Origin: Deltaproteobacteria bacterium
GTDB lineage: Bacteria; Desulfobacterota; Binatia; UBA9968
Direction: 5' to 3'
DNA: 44,494 bases
Assembly: GCA_030688735.1 (NCBI GenBank)
Contig: JAUYJC010000211.1
Coordinates: 1-44,494, forward strand
The notes beneath the pieces are model-generated. The model ran no database searches. It was not told where the DNA came from and saw only the letters and a list, made by a program, of their open reading frames with translations. Shown one piece after another: positions 8,429 to 18,479 of this stretch. How positions within the stretch are numbered: the stretch's first letter is position 1; every line of letters starts with the position of its first letter. The translations under genes were made by a program, and so were the position numbers.

Positions 8429-9157
8429 CTAATCGACCACGAGTAGCTTGCCGTCGCGGTGCTCGACCGTGTTGCCGGTAAGTTCCATCCCCGCTTGGGC
8501 CGCGAGGACAAGAGCGTTACCCAAAGATTCCGGCCCAGGCAGACGTTTGCGCGCTTCTTCGGGCGCGTCTTCGGTGGCGATGGCTTGCCTGGGGCTGAAG
8601 GCGACGACACAGACGTTCCATTCTCGTTCTTCCTCAGCGACGAAGCGGGTGAAAGTTCGGATGGCGTCTTTGCTGACGACGTAAGGGGAGGCGCCGTGAT
8701 TTTCCGGCCGGCCTCCGCCCCAGAGGTTGACGATGTTGCCGGAGCGCTGCTCCTCCATGAACGGCACGACATATTTGGTGCAGAGGAAAGTGCCGCCGAG
8801 GTTCGTCTGGATGACACTGTCCCAAAAATCTTTGCTTAAGTGTCGCACCCGTGGCCAGCGCGGGATGCCCCAATTAAAATGGGGCACGACGCCGGCGTTG
8901 TTGATCAGGGCGTCGATCTGGCCGAAGCGATCGGCCACTTCATGGACCATGCGGCGCACGTCCTTTTCATCGCGCACGTCCGTAGGGATAGCGAGGGCCT
9001 CCGCTTTGAGAGCCTGAAGCTCTCTAAATGTTTTGCGCATCCGCTCGACATCCGTGTCGGCAAGTACGACTCTGGCTCCCGCTCTTACCAAAGTATGCGC
9101 CGCGTGGCGCCCGATCCCCTTGGCGGCGCCGGTAACAATGACAACTCTGCCTTGCAT
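8429..9157 (-). CDS. SDR family NAD(P)-dependent oxidoreductase
   Basis: VIVTGAAKGIGRHAA, NNAGVVPH, SPYVVSKDAI; catalytic S/Y/K pattern. Confidence 0.9.
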   Translation of the reverse strand: MQGRVVIVTGAAKGIGRHAAHTLVRAGARVVLADTDVERMRKTFRELQALKAEALAIPTDVRDEKDVRRMVHEVADRFGQIDALINNAGVVPHFNWGIPRWPRVRHLSKDFWDSVIQTNLGGTFLCTKYVVPFMEEQRSGNIVNLWGGGRPENHGASPYVVSKDAIRTFTRFVAEEEREWNVCVVAFSPRQAIATEDAPEEARKRLPGPESLGNALVLAAQAGMELTGNTVEHRDGKLLVVD

Positions 9158-9458
9158 GCGTTTCCCCTCCTCACTGACGCCAAATTTTCACAGACAGCCA
9201 ATTCCCAACGACCCGATCCTCCAGTGCTCCATCGCTCCAATAATGCAAACCGCTCCGGCCCCTTGGAGTAATGAAGCGATAGAGCATCGGCTCGATCGAT
9301 TGTCACTAGCTTACCGCCTCTTCCACCTTGAAGCCAATAGCACCGTGGGTGCCGTCGCAGATAGGTACGAAATCAAAAATCCGCGGCATGGCGGCGCAGT
9401 TAAGGTTCATCCCTCTTCAAGCCGCATGGTAAGTCGTGCTAATCTTGTGGTCACTGGT

Positions 9459-11318
9459 ATGAAGTCGCACCCGTCAATGCTTGTCGCTCTCCGCTCTCGT
9501 TTAACCCGGTTCGTTTTAAGTCTGGTGGTCCTCGGCGGACTAAGCGCCTGGGCCTTCGAGACGCCTAGCCTACTCCCCTCCGCCGGCGACGCGCTTGCGA
9601 AACATGTAAGATTTCTGGCGTCAGACGAGCTTACCGGCCGCGGCGTCGATACGCCCGGGATCAAACTGGCGCGCGACTACATCGCCCGAGAGTTTGCCTC
9701 CTATGGGCTACGCCCCGGCGGCGACAATGGGACCTACTTTCAGAGCTTCGAGGTCGCCACCGGTGTGACGGTCAAGCAGCCGACCGTACTGGTGTTGGGT
9801 GGCGATACCCTTCTGACCTTGAATGAACAGTGGAATCCACTCGGTTCATCGGCTTCCGGTAGCGTCGCGGCGGATGTCGTTTTCGCAGGTTATGGAATTA
9901 CCGCCAAGGATTACGGCTACGACGACTACGCCGGCATCGATGTCAAGGACAAGATTGTTTTGGTGTTGCGCTACGAACCGCCGCCGAAGAACGACAAGAG
10001 CCCCTTTCGCAAGCATCCGGATTATTCAACCTACGCCGCGCTGCGCGCCAAGGCGAACAACGCCCGCGATCACGGCGCCGCGGGCATGATTTTGGTCGAC
10101 CTTCATCAGTCCGGCGATGGGCGACAAGAACTCATCTCGACGAGAAGCACTCTATGGCGTGGCGGAGAAAGCCTGGTCGCGGCCCAGGTGAAACGCGGCG
10201 TCATCGAAGCCTGGCTGGAGACGCGTGGCATTTCACTCAAAGCGTCGAAAGAGAAAATTGACCGGGAGGAAAAGCCCGCATCGATGGCGTTGCCGGGTGC
10301 CCAAATCGCGCTGCAAGTGACCGTAGAAGAGGTGCGCCAGCGAGCCGAAAACGTCGTGGGGATTCTTCCCGGAGCCGACACCGCGTTAAAGGATCAAAAC
10401 ATCGTGATCGGCGCGCACTACGACCACTTGGGCTTCGGCCATTTCGGCACGCTCGATTCCAGCACCGAAGGGCAAATCCATCATGGCGCCGACGACAACG
10501 GCTCGGGGACAGCCGCGCTCTTGCGGATCGCGGAGACAATGGCGCGCTCAACCGCCAGGCCTGCCAGGACCATCGTGTTCGCGGCTTTTTCGGGCGAAGA
10601 GTCGGGACTGGTCGGCTCCCGCCACTACGTCAACCAGCCGCCTTTCCCGCTGGCGTCAACTGTCGCGATGCTCAACCTCGACATGGTCGGACGGCTACGG
10701 GACAATCGTGTCACGGTTTTTGGTGCCCGATCGGCCCAACAGCTCAGCGCCATCGTATTACAGGAGGTGCGCAGCTTGGGCCTCCAGCTCACCGAATCGG
10801 ACGGCGTGGGGCGGAGCGATCACATGTCGTTCTACAACAAGAAAATCCCGGCGCTCCATTTCTTTACCGGCAACCATTCCGACTACCACCGCCCCAGCGA
10901 CACCTGGGAGAAACTCAACACCGACGGTATCGCGAAAGTAGTGGAGCTTGTTTCGGCCACTGCGCAAAGGATCGCGCTGATGAGAGAGCCGCTGAGTTTT
11001 GTGAGCTTGCCTTCGCGCCCGCCGGGCGACGATGGTAGGCCGGGACAGGGATACGGCGCTTATCTCGGCAGCATTCCGGATTTCGGTGATAATTCTGAGG
11101 GCGTGCGGCTCGCGGGAGTGGCCGAGGGCAGCCCGGCGGCACTGGCGGGTCTTCGTGAGGGCGACCTCATCGTTCGCTTCGCCGGCAACAAGGTGCAAAG
11201 TTTGGACGACCTCGCGGGGTTCCTGCGCGGCAAGAAACCGGGAGAAGAAGTCGAAATCGTCGTGCTTCGATCCGGCAATCCGGTTACCGTCATGGCAACC
11301 CTTCGCACTCGAGGCTAA
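9459..11318 (+). CDS. M28 family metallopeptidase with PA-like and C-terminal PDZ domains
   Basis: VIGAHYDHLGFG, HHGADDNGSGTAALL, SGEESGLVGSRHY, LNLDMVGRL, SDYHRPSDTWEKLN; PDZ-like EGSPAALAGLREGDLIVRFAGNKVQSLDDL. Likely start MKSHPSMLVALRSRLTRFVLSLVVLGG (signal peptide). Confidence 0.9.
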   Translation: MKSHPSMLVALRSRLTRFVLSLVVLGGLSAWAFETPSLLPSAGDALAKHVRFLASDELTGRGVDTPGIKLARDYIAREFASYGLRPGGDNGTYFQSFEVATGVTVKQPTVLVLGGDTLLTLNEQWNPLGSSASGSVAADVVFAGYGITAKDYGYDDYAGIDVKDKIVLVLRYEPPPKNDKSPFRKHPDYSTYAALRAKANNARDHGAAGMILVDLHQSGDGRQELISTRSTLWRGGESLVAAQVKRGVIEAWLETRGISLKASKEKIDREEKPASMALPGAQIALQVTVEEVRQRAENVVGILPGADTALKDQNIVIGAHYDHLGFGHFGTLDSSTEGQIHHGADDNGSGTAALLRIAETMARSTARPARTIVFAAFSGEESGLVGSRHYVNQPPFPLASTVAMLNLDMVGRLRDNRVTVFGARSAQQLSAIVLQEVRSLGLQLTESDGVGRSDHMSFYNKKIPALHFFTGNHSDYHRPSDTWEKLNTDGIAKVVELVSATAQRIALMREPLSFVSLPSRPPGDDGRPGQGYGAYLGSIPDFGDNSEGVRLAGVAEGSPAALAGLREGDLIVRFAGNKVQSLDDLAGFLRGKKPGEEVEIVVLRSGNPVTVMATLRTRG

Positions 11319-11467
11319 AGCCGCCAAACAGCCCGAAGCAGGTCGGCGGTTTCGGCGCCCTTCTGCGCAATAAAAGATCCCAATTTTTCGTCTTTTTGCG
11401 AAAAAAGCTCTCGCAGGTACCCGGAGCATATGCTAAGGTAATAGAAATTAATGGAGGATGGCCGCTG

Positions 11468-12073
11468 ATGATCAAACTGTATACCTTCCCACCTTCGACC
11501 AACTCAAGAAAAGTCAGAATCGCCTTGCTGGAAAAGGGCTTGGAGTTTGAGCGGATCAACGTCGACCTGTCGAAACGGGAGCAAAAGCAGCCCGAATACC
11601 TAAAGATTCATCCTTACGGGCAGGTGCCGGCGTTGGATGATGAAGGGTTTGTCGTTTACGACTCCACGGTTATCAACGAGTACCTCGAAGACGAGTACCC
11701 ATATCCGCCGTTGATGCCAAAGGATTCCGAGGGCCGGGCCCGCGCCCGAATGATGGAAGACTTTCGCGATACCCACTTCAATCCGCCCTGCGTCAAGATT
11801 ATCTACGAGATGCGAAAGCCGCAAGGGGAGCGAGTTGCTGACGTAATCGCAACCGCCAAGGCGGATATCAACAAGTGCTTCGATCGGCTCGAGACGGAGC
11901 TGCAAGGCAAAGAGTACCTGGCTGGCGCTTTCAGCCTCGCCGACGTCGCCTTTATGGCCAACCTCGAACTGCTGGACCGATTTCAAATCGCCGTGGACCC
12001 CAAATACGCAAACACGACAGCGTGGATCGCCCGCCTCAAGACGCGGCCGAGTTTCGCCGCGTCCGCGACCTGA
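11468..12073 (+). CDS. Glutathione S-transferase family protein
   Basis: MIKLYTFPPSTNSRKVRIALLEKGLEFERINVDL...QVPALDDEGFVVYDSTVINEYLED thioredoxin-fold N-terminus and GST-C helical region. Confidence 0.9.
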   Translation: MIKLYTFPPSTNSRKVRIALLEKGLEFERINVDLSKREQKQPEYLKIHPYGQVPALDDEGFVVYDSTVINEYLEDEYPYPPLMPKDSEGRARARMMEDFRDTHFNPPCVKIIYEMRKPQGERVADVIATAKADINKCFDRLETELQGKEYLAGAFSLADVAFMANLELLDRFQIAVDPKYANTTAWIARLKTRPSFAASAT

Positions 12074-12081
12074 TCGGGTCA

Positions 12082-12777
12082 ATGCCCTTGAGCCTCGTCC
12101 TCGCCTGGCTTGTGCATCTGTACACGGCTCTGGGCGCGGTCATCGCCTTTGCCACCGTCCTTTGCATCGAACAAAAACTCTTTCAAGAAGCTTTCTGGCT
12201 GATGTTTTTGGCGGTGGCGGTGGACGCCACCGACGGCACCCTGGCGCGGGCCTTTCGGGTCAAGGAGCTGATTCCCTGGTTCGACGGCGACCGGCTCGAA
12301 GACATCGTCGATTACGCTAATTACGTCATCGTGCCCGCCTTCTTCTTGGTCCGAGCCGAACTGTTGCCGCGCCAGGATGCTATATGGCTTGCTGCCATGC
12401 CTCTGCTTGCCAGCGCCTATGGTTTCAGCCAGAGGGAGGCGAAGACCGCAGACCATTTCTTTCGCGGCTTTCCTTCCTACTGGAACATCGTGGTTTTTTA
12501 TTTCTACGTCCTCCAGACCCCGCGCTGGGTCAACGCTTTCTCAATGATCATTCTGTCGATTTTCGTTTTCGTCCCCGTCAAGTACATCTACCCAAGCCGT
12601 AGTCCGCTTTACCGTGGTTTGACCAACGGCCTGGGAATTCTCTGGGGTGTGTCGCTCTTGCTTATCATCCATTTGCTGCCGGAACCGCCGCACTACCTGG
12701 TAATGGCGTCGCTCGCCTTCCCGGTTTACTACACGACGCTTTCTTTCTGGCTTGAATTCCGCCGGGCACTCGCGTGA
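12082..12777 (+). CDS. pcs: CDP-alcohol phosphatidyltransferase, phosphatidylcholine synthase-like
   Basis: DATDGTLARAFRVKELIPWFDGDRLEDIVD matches the CDP-OH-P catalytic motif; AKTADHFFRGFPSYWNIVVFY is Pcs-like. Confidence 0.75.
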   Translation: MPLSLVLAWLVHLYTALGAVIAFATVLCIEQKLFQEAFWLMFLAVAVDATDGTLARAFRVKELIPWFDGDRLEDIVDYANYVIVPAFFLVRAELLPRQDAIWLAAMPLLASAYGFSQREAKTADHFFRGFPSYWNIVVFYFYVLQTPRWVNAFSMIILSIFVFVPVKYIYPSRSPLYRGLTNGLGILWGVSLLLIIHLLPEPPHYLVMASLAFPVYYTTLSFWLEFRRALA

Positions 12778-12798
12778 CCGGCCCCCTTTGAGGTTAAA

Positions 12799-14229
12799 AT
12801 GAATAAACGACCAAGGTTTCTTTTAAGAGTCCTGTGCACAGCGATTTTTTTCGTCTCGACGATTCATTGGCTGTTGCGTCCGATCCCCGCCGCGCAAACA
12901 GCCGCGCCCAAATACATCTTTTTGTTTCTCGCCGATGGCGGCGGCATTCCGCACATGGAGATTACCCGCCAGTACAACCGGCTGATTCACAACGAAGGCT
13001 TGGTCATCACCGACAAGATCATCAAGGAAGGCACCCTGGGCTTGATGACGACCCATGCCGCCGATACCCTTTCCACCGACTCCGCGGCCGCGGCCACCGC
13101 GATGGCGAGCGGCTGCAAGGCGAATGTCGGCGCGCTCGGCATTTGCGCCGATGGCACCGTTCCCAAGACCGTCATGGAGCTTGCCAAACAACAGGGCAGG
13201 CGCATCGGGTTCGTCACCACGGCGACGGTTTATGACGCCAGCCCGGCCGCGTTTGTGTCCCATGTTCGCAACCGGAGAGATTACGCTGCGATCGTCGACG
13301 GCTATCTCCGATTTGAGCCTGAAGTTCTGTTCGGCGGCGGGCGCGATCAGTTTTTGGCCCATGATGAGCCGGGAAGCCGCCGCAAAGACGGTCGGAATAT
13401 CATCCAAGCGTTTCGCGATAAAGGTTATGGCTATGCTGCGACCAAAGAGCATCTGGCGCAGTTGAAAGGGCGCAAAGCCTTGGGGCTGTTCACCCTGGAG
13501 GATATGAGCTTTGAAATCGATCGAGACGACAAAGTGGAACCCTCCCTCTCAGACATGACTCGGGCCGCGATCCGCGTTCTTGAAGAGGACGCCTCCCGGG
13601 GTTTCATCCTGTTCATCGAAAATGAAAACATTGACACGGCCGGCCATTTCAACGATGTCGCCGCAATGATCCGCGACTACCGTGAATTCGACCGCGCCGT
13701 GGGGCTCGCCTATGATTTTTACCGGAGGTACCCGGGCGAGGCTTTGATTATCGTGACGGCCGATCACGAAACGGGCGGGTTAGGGTTTGTGCAGGCGCTA
13801 AAGGACCTCAGCTCGACGGGGGCGAAAAACCGCTTGGCCGCTACTGCCGAGGACCTAAAGAAGCTTCAATCGATTCGTATTTCGCTGCGCAAGGCGGCGG
13901 CGATTCTCGGCACCCATCCCACCGAAGCCTCGGTGGATCGACTGATGGCCGAGCACTTCAAGGGATTCGTGCTCGCCCCGGAATACAAACAAGCGATCCT
14001 AAAGAGGCAACTATTAAGCCGCACGAATTATATCGATCCGGTGACGGTCGCTCTGGGCTTGATGGTCGCCAACAACACCCAGGCATACTGGCTCACCACC
14101 GCTCATACCAATCAACCGACCATGGTGGCCGCCCTCGGCGTCGGGGCGGAGCTTTTTCGGGGCTACCTGGACAACGCCGATTTTGGAAAAACTCTTAAGG
14201 CATTATTGGAAGGCAAACAAACACCCTGA
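12799..14229 (+). CDS. Alkaline phosphatase (PhoA superfamily)
   Basis: FLADGGG, TDSAAAATAMASGCKANVGALG (nucleophile Ser), VTADHETGGL. Confidence 0.9.
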   Translation: MNKRPRFLLRVLCTAIFFVSTIHWLLRPIPAAQTAAPKYIFLFLADGGGIPHMEITRQYNRLIHNEGLVITDKIIKEGTLGLMTTHAADTLSTDSAAAATAMASGCKANVGALGICADGTVPKTVMELAKQQGRRIGFVTTATVYDASPAAFVSHVRNRRDYAAIVDGYLRFEPEVLFGGGRDQFLAHDEPGSRRKDGRNIIQAFRDKGYGYAATKEHLAQLKGRKALGLFTLEDMSFEIDRDDKVEPSLSDMTRAAIRVLEEDASRGFILFIENENIDTAGHFNDVAAMIRDYREFDRAVGLAYDFYRRYPGEALIIVTADHETGGLGFVQALKDLSSTGAKNRLAATAEDLKKLQSIRISLRKAAAILGTHPTEASVDRLMAEHFKGFVLAPEYKQAILKRQLLSRTNYIDPVTVALGLMVANNTQAYWLTTAHTNQPTMVAALGVGAELFRGYLDNADFGKTLKALLEGKQTP

Positions 14230-14265
14230 AAATTCCCGGCAGCCGGGAGACCTTTGTGTTTGAAA

Positions 14266-14311
14266 TTTTCCCAGGCGCTCCAATGATTGAACACTGGAGC
14301 ACCTGGGAAAA
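14266..14311. terminator. Long hairpin between convergent genes, likely bidirectional terminator
   Basis: TTTTCCCAGGCGCTCCA - 12 nt loop - TGGAGCACCTGGGAAAA: 17-bp stem with one G-T wobble on one strand. Confidence 0.75.
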
Positions 14312-14333
14312 GAATGCTATTGGACGTAGCCGG

Positions 14334-14660
14334 TTACTTCGCCAGCGAGCGAACGTAGCCCAAAACCTGCTTTTGCTCGTCCTTGCTGAGGGTTTTTTGC
14401 GCCGGCATCTTACCCGCTCCCTCGGCGATGACTTTGAGCAGTGCGTCGTCCTTTTTCGCCGTGGTTTCTTTGTCGACGATGTTCAGTTCCTTTTCCCCAA
14501 ACATCTTGGCCATGGCAGAATTGCCTTTGCCGTCCGCGCCATGACAGGATACGCAGGACTTTTCAAAAACCGCCTTGCCGGCGTCCGCCGCCAGCGCGGC
14601 GGAGCTTGAAATCCCCACCACCCCTAAACCGAACATCGCAACGATCACTAATTTGCTCAT
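14334..14660 (-). CDS. Periplasmic monoheme cytochrome c
   Basis: Signal peptide; CVSCHGADGKGNSAMAKMFG and GYVRSLAK. Confidence 0.9.
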   Translation of the reverse strand: MSKLVIVAMFGLGVVGISSSAALAADAGKAVFEKSCVSCHGADGKGNSAMAKMFGEKELNIVDKETTAKKDDALLKVIAEGAGKMPAQKTLSKDEQKQVLGYVRSLAK

Positions 14661-14801
14661 GCTGCTTTTTCCTTTCTATTCTATCTTGCTCTTTGTTAAA
14701 TGCTTTATTGTATCTTATACCAAACCATCTTTCACAAACCTACCGCTGAGAAAACATTCCGTTACGCCGGTTTCCAAGGCCGTAACGGCGTGGTTCCATC
14801 G

Positions 14802-15146
14802 TTATTTCGCCAGCGATCTCATATAGCTCAGAACATCCGTTTGTTCCTGTTTGTTCAGGTTCTTACCAGAAGCAGGCATTTTACCTGCCCCCTCGACGAT
14901 GACTTTGATCAGTACGTCGTCCTTTTTCGCCGTGGTTTCCTTGTCGACGATGTTCAGTTCCTTTGCCCCCATCATCTTGGCCATAGCCGGGTTGCCTTTG
15001 CCGTCTGCGCCGTGACAGGATACGCAGAGCTTATCGTAAGTCGCTTTCCCCGCCTTGGCGTCTGCAGACCAGGCGGTGGCCCCGCCCGCGACTGTCAACA
15101 GGCAGGCGCTTACCAGGACTGCCAATTTTTTACTGCGCTTTTTCAT
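14802..15146 (-). CDS. Periplasmic monoheme cytochrome c (tandem paralogue of 14334..14660)
   Basis: CVSCHGADGKGNPAMAKMMGAKELNIVDKETTAKKDD, nearly identical core to the neighbour. Confidence 0.9.
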   Translation of the reverse strand: MKKRSKKLAVLVSACLLTVAGGATAWSADAKAGKATYDKLCVSCHGADGKGNPAMAKMMGAKELNIVDKETTAKKDDVLIKVIVEGAGKMPASGKNLNKQEQTDVLSYMRSLAK

Positions 15147-15287
15147 GTGAGACCTCCCTTTCGTGTTGTTACGTCATCTATGAAAACCGCACCATCCCAC
15201 CGGTACTTAGACGATCTCCGGCGCATTTTCCTTCACGACGCTTCGGCTGTGTTGCTCTCACACTGTCGTCATCGAATCCCGTCAAGA

Positions 15288-16499
15288 TCACGAAGCCACG
15301 GCTTCTTTGGCTTCTGCTGTTTCCGAATCCGGGAACATCTTTAGGAGAACGGCCAGGATAATAAACGGCGCGATGAGCAATCCCAGGGCGGCAATCAAGC
15401 CTTCGATCCCAACCACCTCCATCTTATATGTGGTCAAGCCCCGGAAGCTCTTGGAAAACAATTGGCCGCCGATAACGACGTTCCAGCGCGTGGCGAATAT
15501 CCCCAACTGGATCAAAATTGCCGTAGCAAAATAAAAGAGTCTTCTCAGCTCCTCGTTGATCTTCAACGACTTCACCACAATCAGGATCCCGAGCGGCAGG
15601 AGCATCCCGAGAAAGATCTGTATAACCCACAGACTGATAAACAGTTTGTCAGTGACGAGCCGGGAAAGTATCTTGATTGATTCTTCGCTCTCGTAAAGCC
15701 GGTGGATGAAATCCAGGCCTTCCAGGGTAAAGTCTACGATGACCGCGTAAAAGAGGTAAGAAGTGATTTTATCTAGGCACGCCATGTTCACGCTTTTCCC
15801 GCTGAGGGGAGTAACCACCATGTACAAGAAGACGACGAGAGCAATGCCTGACACGATCGCTGACATCAGGAAAACCAGCGGCATGAGCACGCTGCTCCAC
15901 CAGGGATTGGCTTTCACCGATCCGAAAATAAAGCCCACGTACCCATGAAGCAGAAACGCCGAGGGAATGCCGATCAGAGTGATGATTTTGATGGCTTTGT
16001 GGTCAAACGCGACGGCTCTCTCGCTGATATCGGTAGAGAAAAAAGATAGTATCCGGTAGAGCCAATTCAGCGGGAAAGCCGCCTCGCGGGACCACACAAC
16101 CAAGTCCTTTCGATACTCAAACCAGAGTTCCAACAGCAGTACCGCCATCAAGTACCAGAGATAGACAAAACCAAACATCGCCATCGCTGAACCGAGTTGT
16201 GGCGTGAGAAATATCTCGTACGACCGGAAGGGTTGACCGAGGTGGAGAAGCAGAGGCAAGGGGGCGATAATAAGAAAAGCCAGCGCGGTCAACAGAGCCA
16301 GCCGGTACGTCGGTTGAACTTCTTTAACGTTGAATACCTGAACTAACGACGCAAGGATAAAGGCTCCGGCGACCAGTCCCGTTATGTAAGGATAGACGAC
16401 CACCAAAATCCCCCATTGGATCTCCACTTCGTTGGGATAGATAAAACCGATGACTTCGTTTAGATGTTCTGCCAATCGTTCGAGCAGCTCTCGGTTCAT
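15288..16499 (-). CDS. NrfD/PsrC-type membrane quinol-interacting subunit
   Basis: 403 aa polytopic protein; sits directly after a four-cluster ferredoxin subunit, overlapping its stop. Confidence 0.85.
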   Translation of the reverse strand: MNRELLERLAEHLNEVIGFIYPNEVEIQWGILVVVYPYITGLVAGAFILASLVQVFNVKEVQPTYRLALLTALAFLIIAPLPLLLHLGQPFRSYEIFLTPQLGSAMAMFGFVYLWYLMAVLLLELWFEYRKDLVVWSREAAFPLNWLYRILSFFSTDISERAVAFDHKAIKIITLIGIPSAFLLHGYVGFIFGSVKANPWWSSVLMPLVFLMSAIVSGIALVVFLYMVVTPLSGKSVNMACLDKITSYLFYAVIVDFTLEGLDFIHRLYESEESIKILSRLVTDKLFISLWVIQIFLGMLLPLGILIVVKSLKINEELRRLFYFATAILIQLGIFATRWNVVIGGQLFSKSFRGLTTYKMEVVGIEGLIAALGLLIAPFIILAVLLKMFPDSETAEAKEAVAS

Positions 16500-17245
16500 C
16501 GAACCTCCCCGTCGAGATTCCCGTAATACACCTTGGGCTCGGTATTGAGGTGAGCCTTGAGCACGTGAATCCGCTTGGTCCGCTTAAAGCGCACCAGCCG
16601 GCTCGCCATGCTTCTTAAATCACCGAAAACCCGCGCTTGCGTCGGGCACACTTCGACGCAAGCGGGGAGCAGTCCCTTGACGATTCGGTGATAACAAAAT
16701 GTGCATTTGTCCGCCGTTCGAGTCTCGGGATGCAGATAGCGGGCCCCATAGGGACAGGCTTGAATGCAATAGCGGCAACCGATGCAACGCTTCGAATCCA
16801 CCAGGACGACGCCATCTTCAGTGGAAAAAGTCGCGCCCACGGGGCAAACCTGCACACAAGGGGGATGCTCGCACTGATTGCAAAGTTTCGGCACGAAGAA
16901 ACTTCTCAGGACATCCGCTTCCGTCGTTTTCTCCCCCACCCTGCCTTTCCGAGATTCAATGTTCTCGACTTCCACGCTGCCGTCTTTCTTAATCGTGTAC
17001 CGCTCCACCCAGGTTCGCGTGAAAAAAGGCTCCTTCGGAACGTTGTTCTCGGTCTTGCAGGCTTCGACACACCTGCCGCAGCCGATGCACTTGTCTATGT
17101 CGATGCCCATTCCGTAGAGGTGATTCGCCGGATCGTATCCTTCCGTGGCCGGCTTTGCGTGGCCCTCCTTGACGAAATGGCGGAACAATCCCGCGGCAGG
17201 GATGAACCAAACGGCCTTTTTAAGAAACTTTCTTCTATCGATCAT
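16496..17245 (-). CDS. 4Fe-4S ferredoxin subunit (NrfC/PsrB/DmsB-like), 4 clusters
   Basis: CIGCGRCVEACK, CNQCEHPPCVQVCP, CIGCRYCIQACPYG, CTFCYH...ACVEVCP. Start at 17245 gives an ATGA overlap with the upstream stop. Confidence 0.9.
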   Translation of the reverse strand: MIDRRKFLKKAVWFIPAAGLFRHFVKEGHAKPATEGYDPANHLYGMGIDIDKCIGCGRCVEACKTENNVPKEPFFTRTWVERYTIKKDGSVEVENIESRKGRVGEKTTEADVLRSFFVPKLCNQCEHPPCVQVCPVGATFSTEDGVVLVDSKRCIGCRYCIQACPYGARYLHPETRTADKCTFCYHRIVKGLLPACVEVCPTQARVFGDLRSMASRLVRFKRTKRIHVLKAHLNTEPKVYYGNLDGEVR

Positions 17246-17997
17246 CTCTTTATCGCGCTCCTTTCGGGGAGATGCGGATAGTGGCAATCCCAGCAGAGGA
17301 ACCTATCCCCATGTGAAGCGAAGTCTATCTTAGGCGCATCTTTTCGGTCCGCTTCTTTCGCATGGCACTTGGCGCAAAATTCCCGGGTCTCAGGTTTCGA
17401 CGGAACCACGCTTCGCGGGCTTATCTTATGTTGCGGCGGAGCGGTGTGACATGTGGAACAGCCAATCAGCGCATGGGGCGAAGCGCTCTTGATATTCGCG
17501 ATCTGGGCGTGACAGGCGGAACACTCGCGCGGAGCTTCGGACGGCACCGGATCATGGGGGCTGTGACAGGTCGTGCAAGGCTTGAGCGGATTGTGGACCA
17601 CCGGATTGATCTGCGGAAAACCGGTGGGCCTTGAGGGATCGTAGGCATGGCAAAAGGCGCAGAATTCCCGTCCCCTGGGAGCGGTGGGCTTGTTTACGGG
17701 GTTTTCTATATGTGTCCGCGCGGCCCCGTGGCATGTTTCACAAGAGACGTTCTTGTGATAGCCCTTGCTTTTCTTGGCCATTTGGTCGACGTGGCAAGTA
17801 GCGCAAACCGTCGCCCCCGCGAAGGCAATGTTTTTAGCGACTTCTCTTTCGACCGTGGAACGATGATGAAATTGCATGTCGAACATAGAGGACGGGAGGA
17901 TGACAAATCGGATCGCGATAACCGCCGCGACGATAGTCCCTATGACAACGGCGAGTCTTCTGATCTGCTCAGGGATTTTTTTCAACACAACCGCCAC
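17242..17997 (-). CDS. Membrane-anchored octaheme cytochrome c
   Basis: N-terminal TM and 8 CXXCH motifs (CATCH, CETCH, CAFCH, CTTCH, CSACH, CSTCH, CAKCH, CWDCH). Confidence 0.9.
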   Translation of the reverse strand: MAVVLKKIPEQIRRLAVVIGTIVAAVIAIRFVILPSSMFDMQFHHRSTVEREVAKNIAFAGATVCATCHVDQMAKKSKGYHKNVSCETCHGAARTHIENPVNKPTAPRGREFCAFCHAYDPSRPTGFPQINPVVHNPLKPCTTCHSPHDPVPSEAPRECSACHAQIANIKSASPHALIGCSTCHTAPPQHKISPRSVVPSKPETREFCAKCHAKEADRKDAPKIDFASHGDRFLCWDCHYPHLPERSAIKR

Positions 17998-18479
17998 CTC
18001 CAGGCTTTCGCTTTAGACCAGCTCCCCTAATCATAAGGGATAAAACACTAGGCAAGCATACGTTGATATCGTACAGAACCACGCGGGCTGCCCGGGTGAA
18101 CCAGCTATAGAACTGTTTCGAGCGTATGGTGAGCAAGCGTGATGCCAGGCAATAGGGTGGTTGACCTGTCAAAAAAATGCCGCGGCAACCTACCGATTGA
18201 GGCGTCCTAAAAAGAAATTGCCAAGAAAATAAGGGCTTGCCAAGAAAAGCTCGGGGAATGTAGATGCCGAACGCGCCCTCGATCGAATCTCGATCATGCC
18301 TATGTAGAATTGGTTCCTAGATCTAAGAAAAATATATTTATTCGATTGTCACGAACGACAAACCCAGAGGGTCGGGGAAGGGTGATTTTCTCCCCGGCGC
18401 AAAAACATAGATCAACACCCTTTGCCAGGCATTCAAGAGTGGAGCGGAAGAGAGAATTCATGGTTGTTGCCTCGTGCTA

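Noticed and set aside
8356-8817. 153 aa - strand ORF
   Set aside because: Out-of-frame overlap of the SDR gene; Ser/Arg-rich shadow ORF.
10758-11429. 223 aa - strand ORF
   Set aside because: Antisense to the M28 peptidase, no motifs.
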